Assembly (NCBI RefSeq): GCF_018860855.1
Contig: NZ_JAHKQE010000049.1
Location: forward strand, 39,156-103,155
DNA length: 64,000 nucleotides
Direction of reading: 5' to 3'
Source: Amphritea atlantica
GTDB lineage: Bacteria; Pseudomonadota; Gammaproteobacteria; Pseudomonadales; Balneatricaceae
Positions 63,979 to 64,000 of this stretch are shown one piece after another. The notes beneath the pieces are model-generated. The model saw only the letters and a program-made list of their open reading frames with translations. It was not told the DNA's origin and did not search any database. Within the stretch, counting starts at the first letter, position 1. Each line of letters opens with the position of its first letter. The position numbers and the translations under genes are program-made.

Positions 63979-64000
63979 GACAGCCCAAACGGCTGAACGT

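Overview
The window looks like the chromosome of a marine-type gammaproteobacterium near Pseudomonas and the Oceanospirillales. The evidence is gene order: phoBR-ubiA-ubiC, pstSCAB-phoU, uvrD, thrB-DUF2782-polA-engB-cytochrome c4-dsbA-GGDEF, and ubiB-hisI-hisE-tatABC, each block arranged much as in Pseudomonas relatives. No ribosomal RNA or tRNA gene is inside the window, so the genus cannot be fixed. The last 300 bases look like the tandem promoters of an rRNA operon that begins just outside.

Bases 1-374 are the 3' end of glmS. A complete Tn7-like transposon, 15,622 bp long (399-16020), sits 19 bp after the glmS stop codon. It has matching termini (TGTGnGATGACAATAAAG), a perfect 5-bp target duplication (GTCCT) and repeated TnsB-type sites at both ends. 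All five Tn7 genes are present, but split: tnsABC at the glmS-proximal end and tnsD-tnsE at the far end. Between them lies AT-richer cargo. The main cargo is a three-gene unit: a membrane-anchored TerB-N/TerB/TerB-C protein, a BrxD-type (DUF2791) ATPase, and an Lhr-like BrxHI-type helicase. This resembles a BREX-derived module without methyltransferase or PglZ and is the best candidate for a poorly described anti-phage or anti-plasmid system. A small PD-(D/E)XK-like nuclease gene, flanked by diverged direct repeats, follows it. The original glmS terminator now lies beyond the element (16046-16080).

From 16.1 to 25.1 kb is metabolic accessory chromosome: two LysR regulators, a cluster of SDR, 2-hydroxychromene-2-carboxylate isomerase-like and MFS genes, and a TetR gene with two palindromic operators. 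Then comes a three-gene redox operon (ferric-reductase-like flavohaem protein, 2[4Fe-4S] ferredoxin, Tat-exported flavoprotein), which could carry NAD(P)H electrons outward across the membrane. From 25.4 to 35.3 kb come an FMN-binding glutamate synthase-like protein, HexR, a TRAP transporter (binding protein convergent with its two permeases), YjaG, several small envelope proteins, a quinone-oxidoreductase-like enzyme and CysZ.

From 35.4 to 47.1 kb is the phosphate regulon: PhoR-PhoB, then UbiA-UbiC, DUF1415, and PhoU-PstB-PstA-PstC-PstS on the minus strand. Pho-box-like sequences precede phoB, pstC and pstS, and an attenuator-like hairpin lies between pstS and pstC. From 47.2 to 63.5 kb is core genome: a thioesterase, a SpmAB-like protein, UvrD, ThrB, DUF2782, PolA, EngB, cytochrome c4, DsbA, a diguanylate cyclase, UbiB, HisI, HisE and TatABC. 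The Tat system encoded here would export the Tat-signal flavoprotein.
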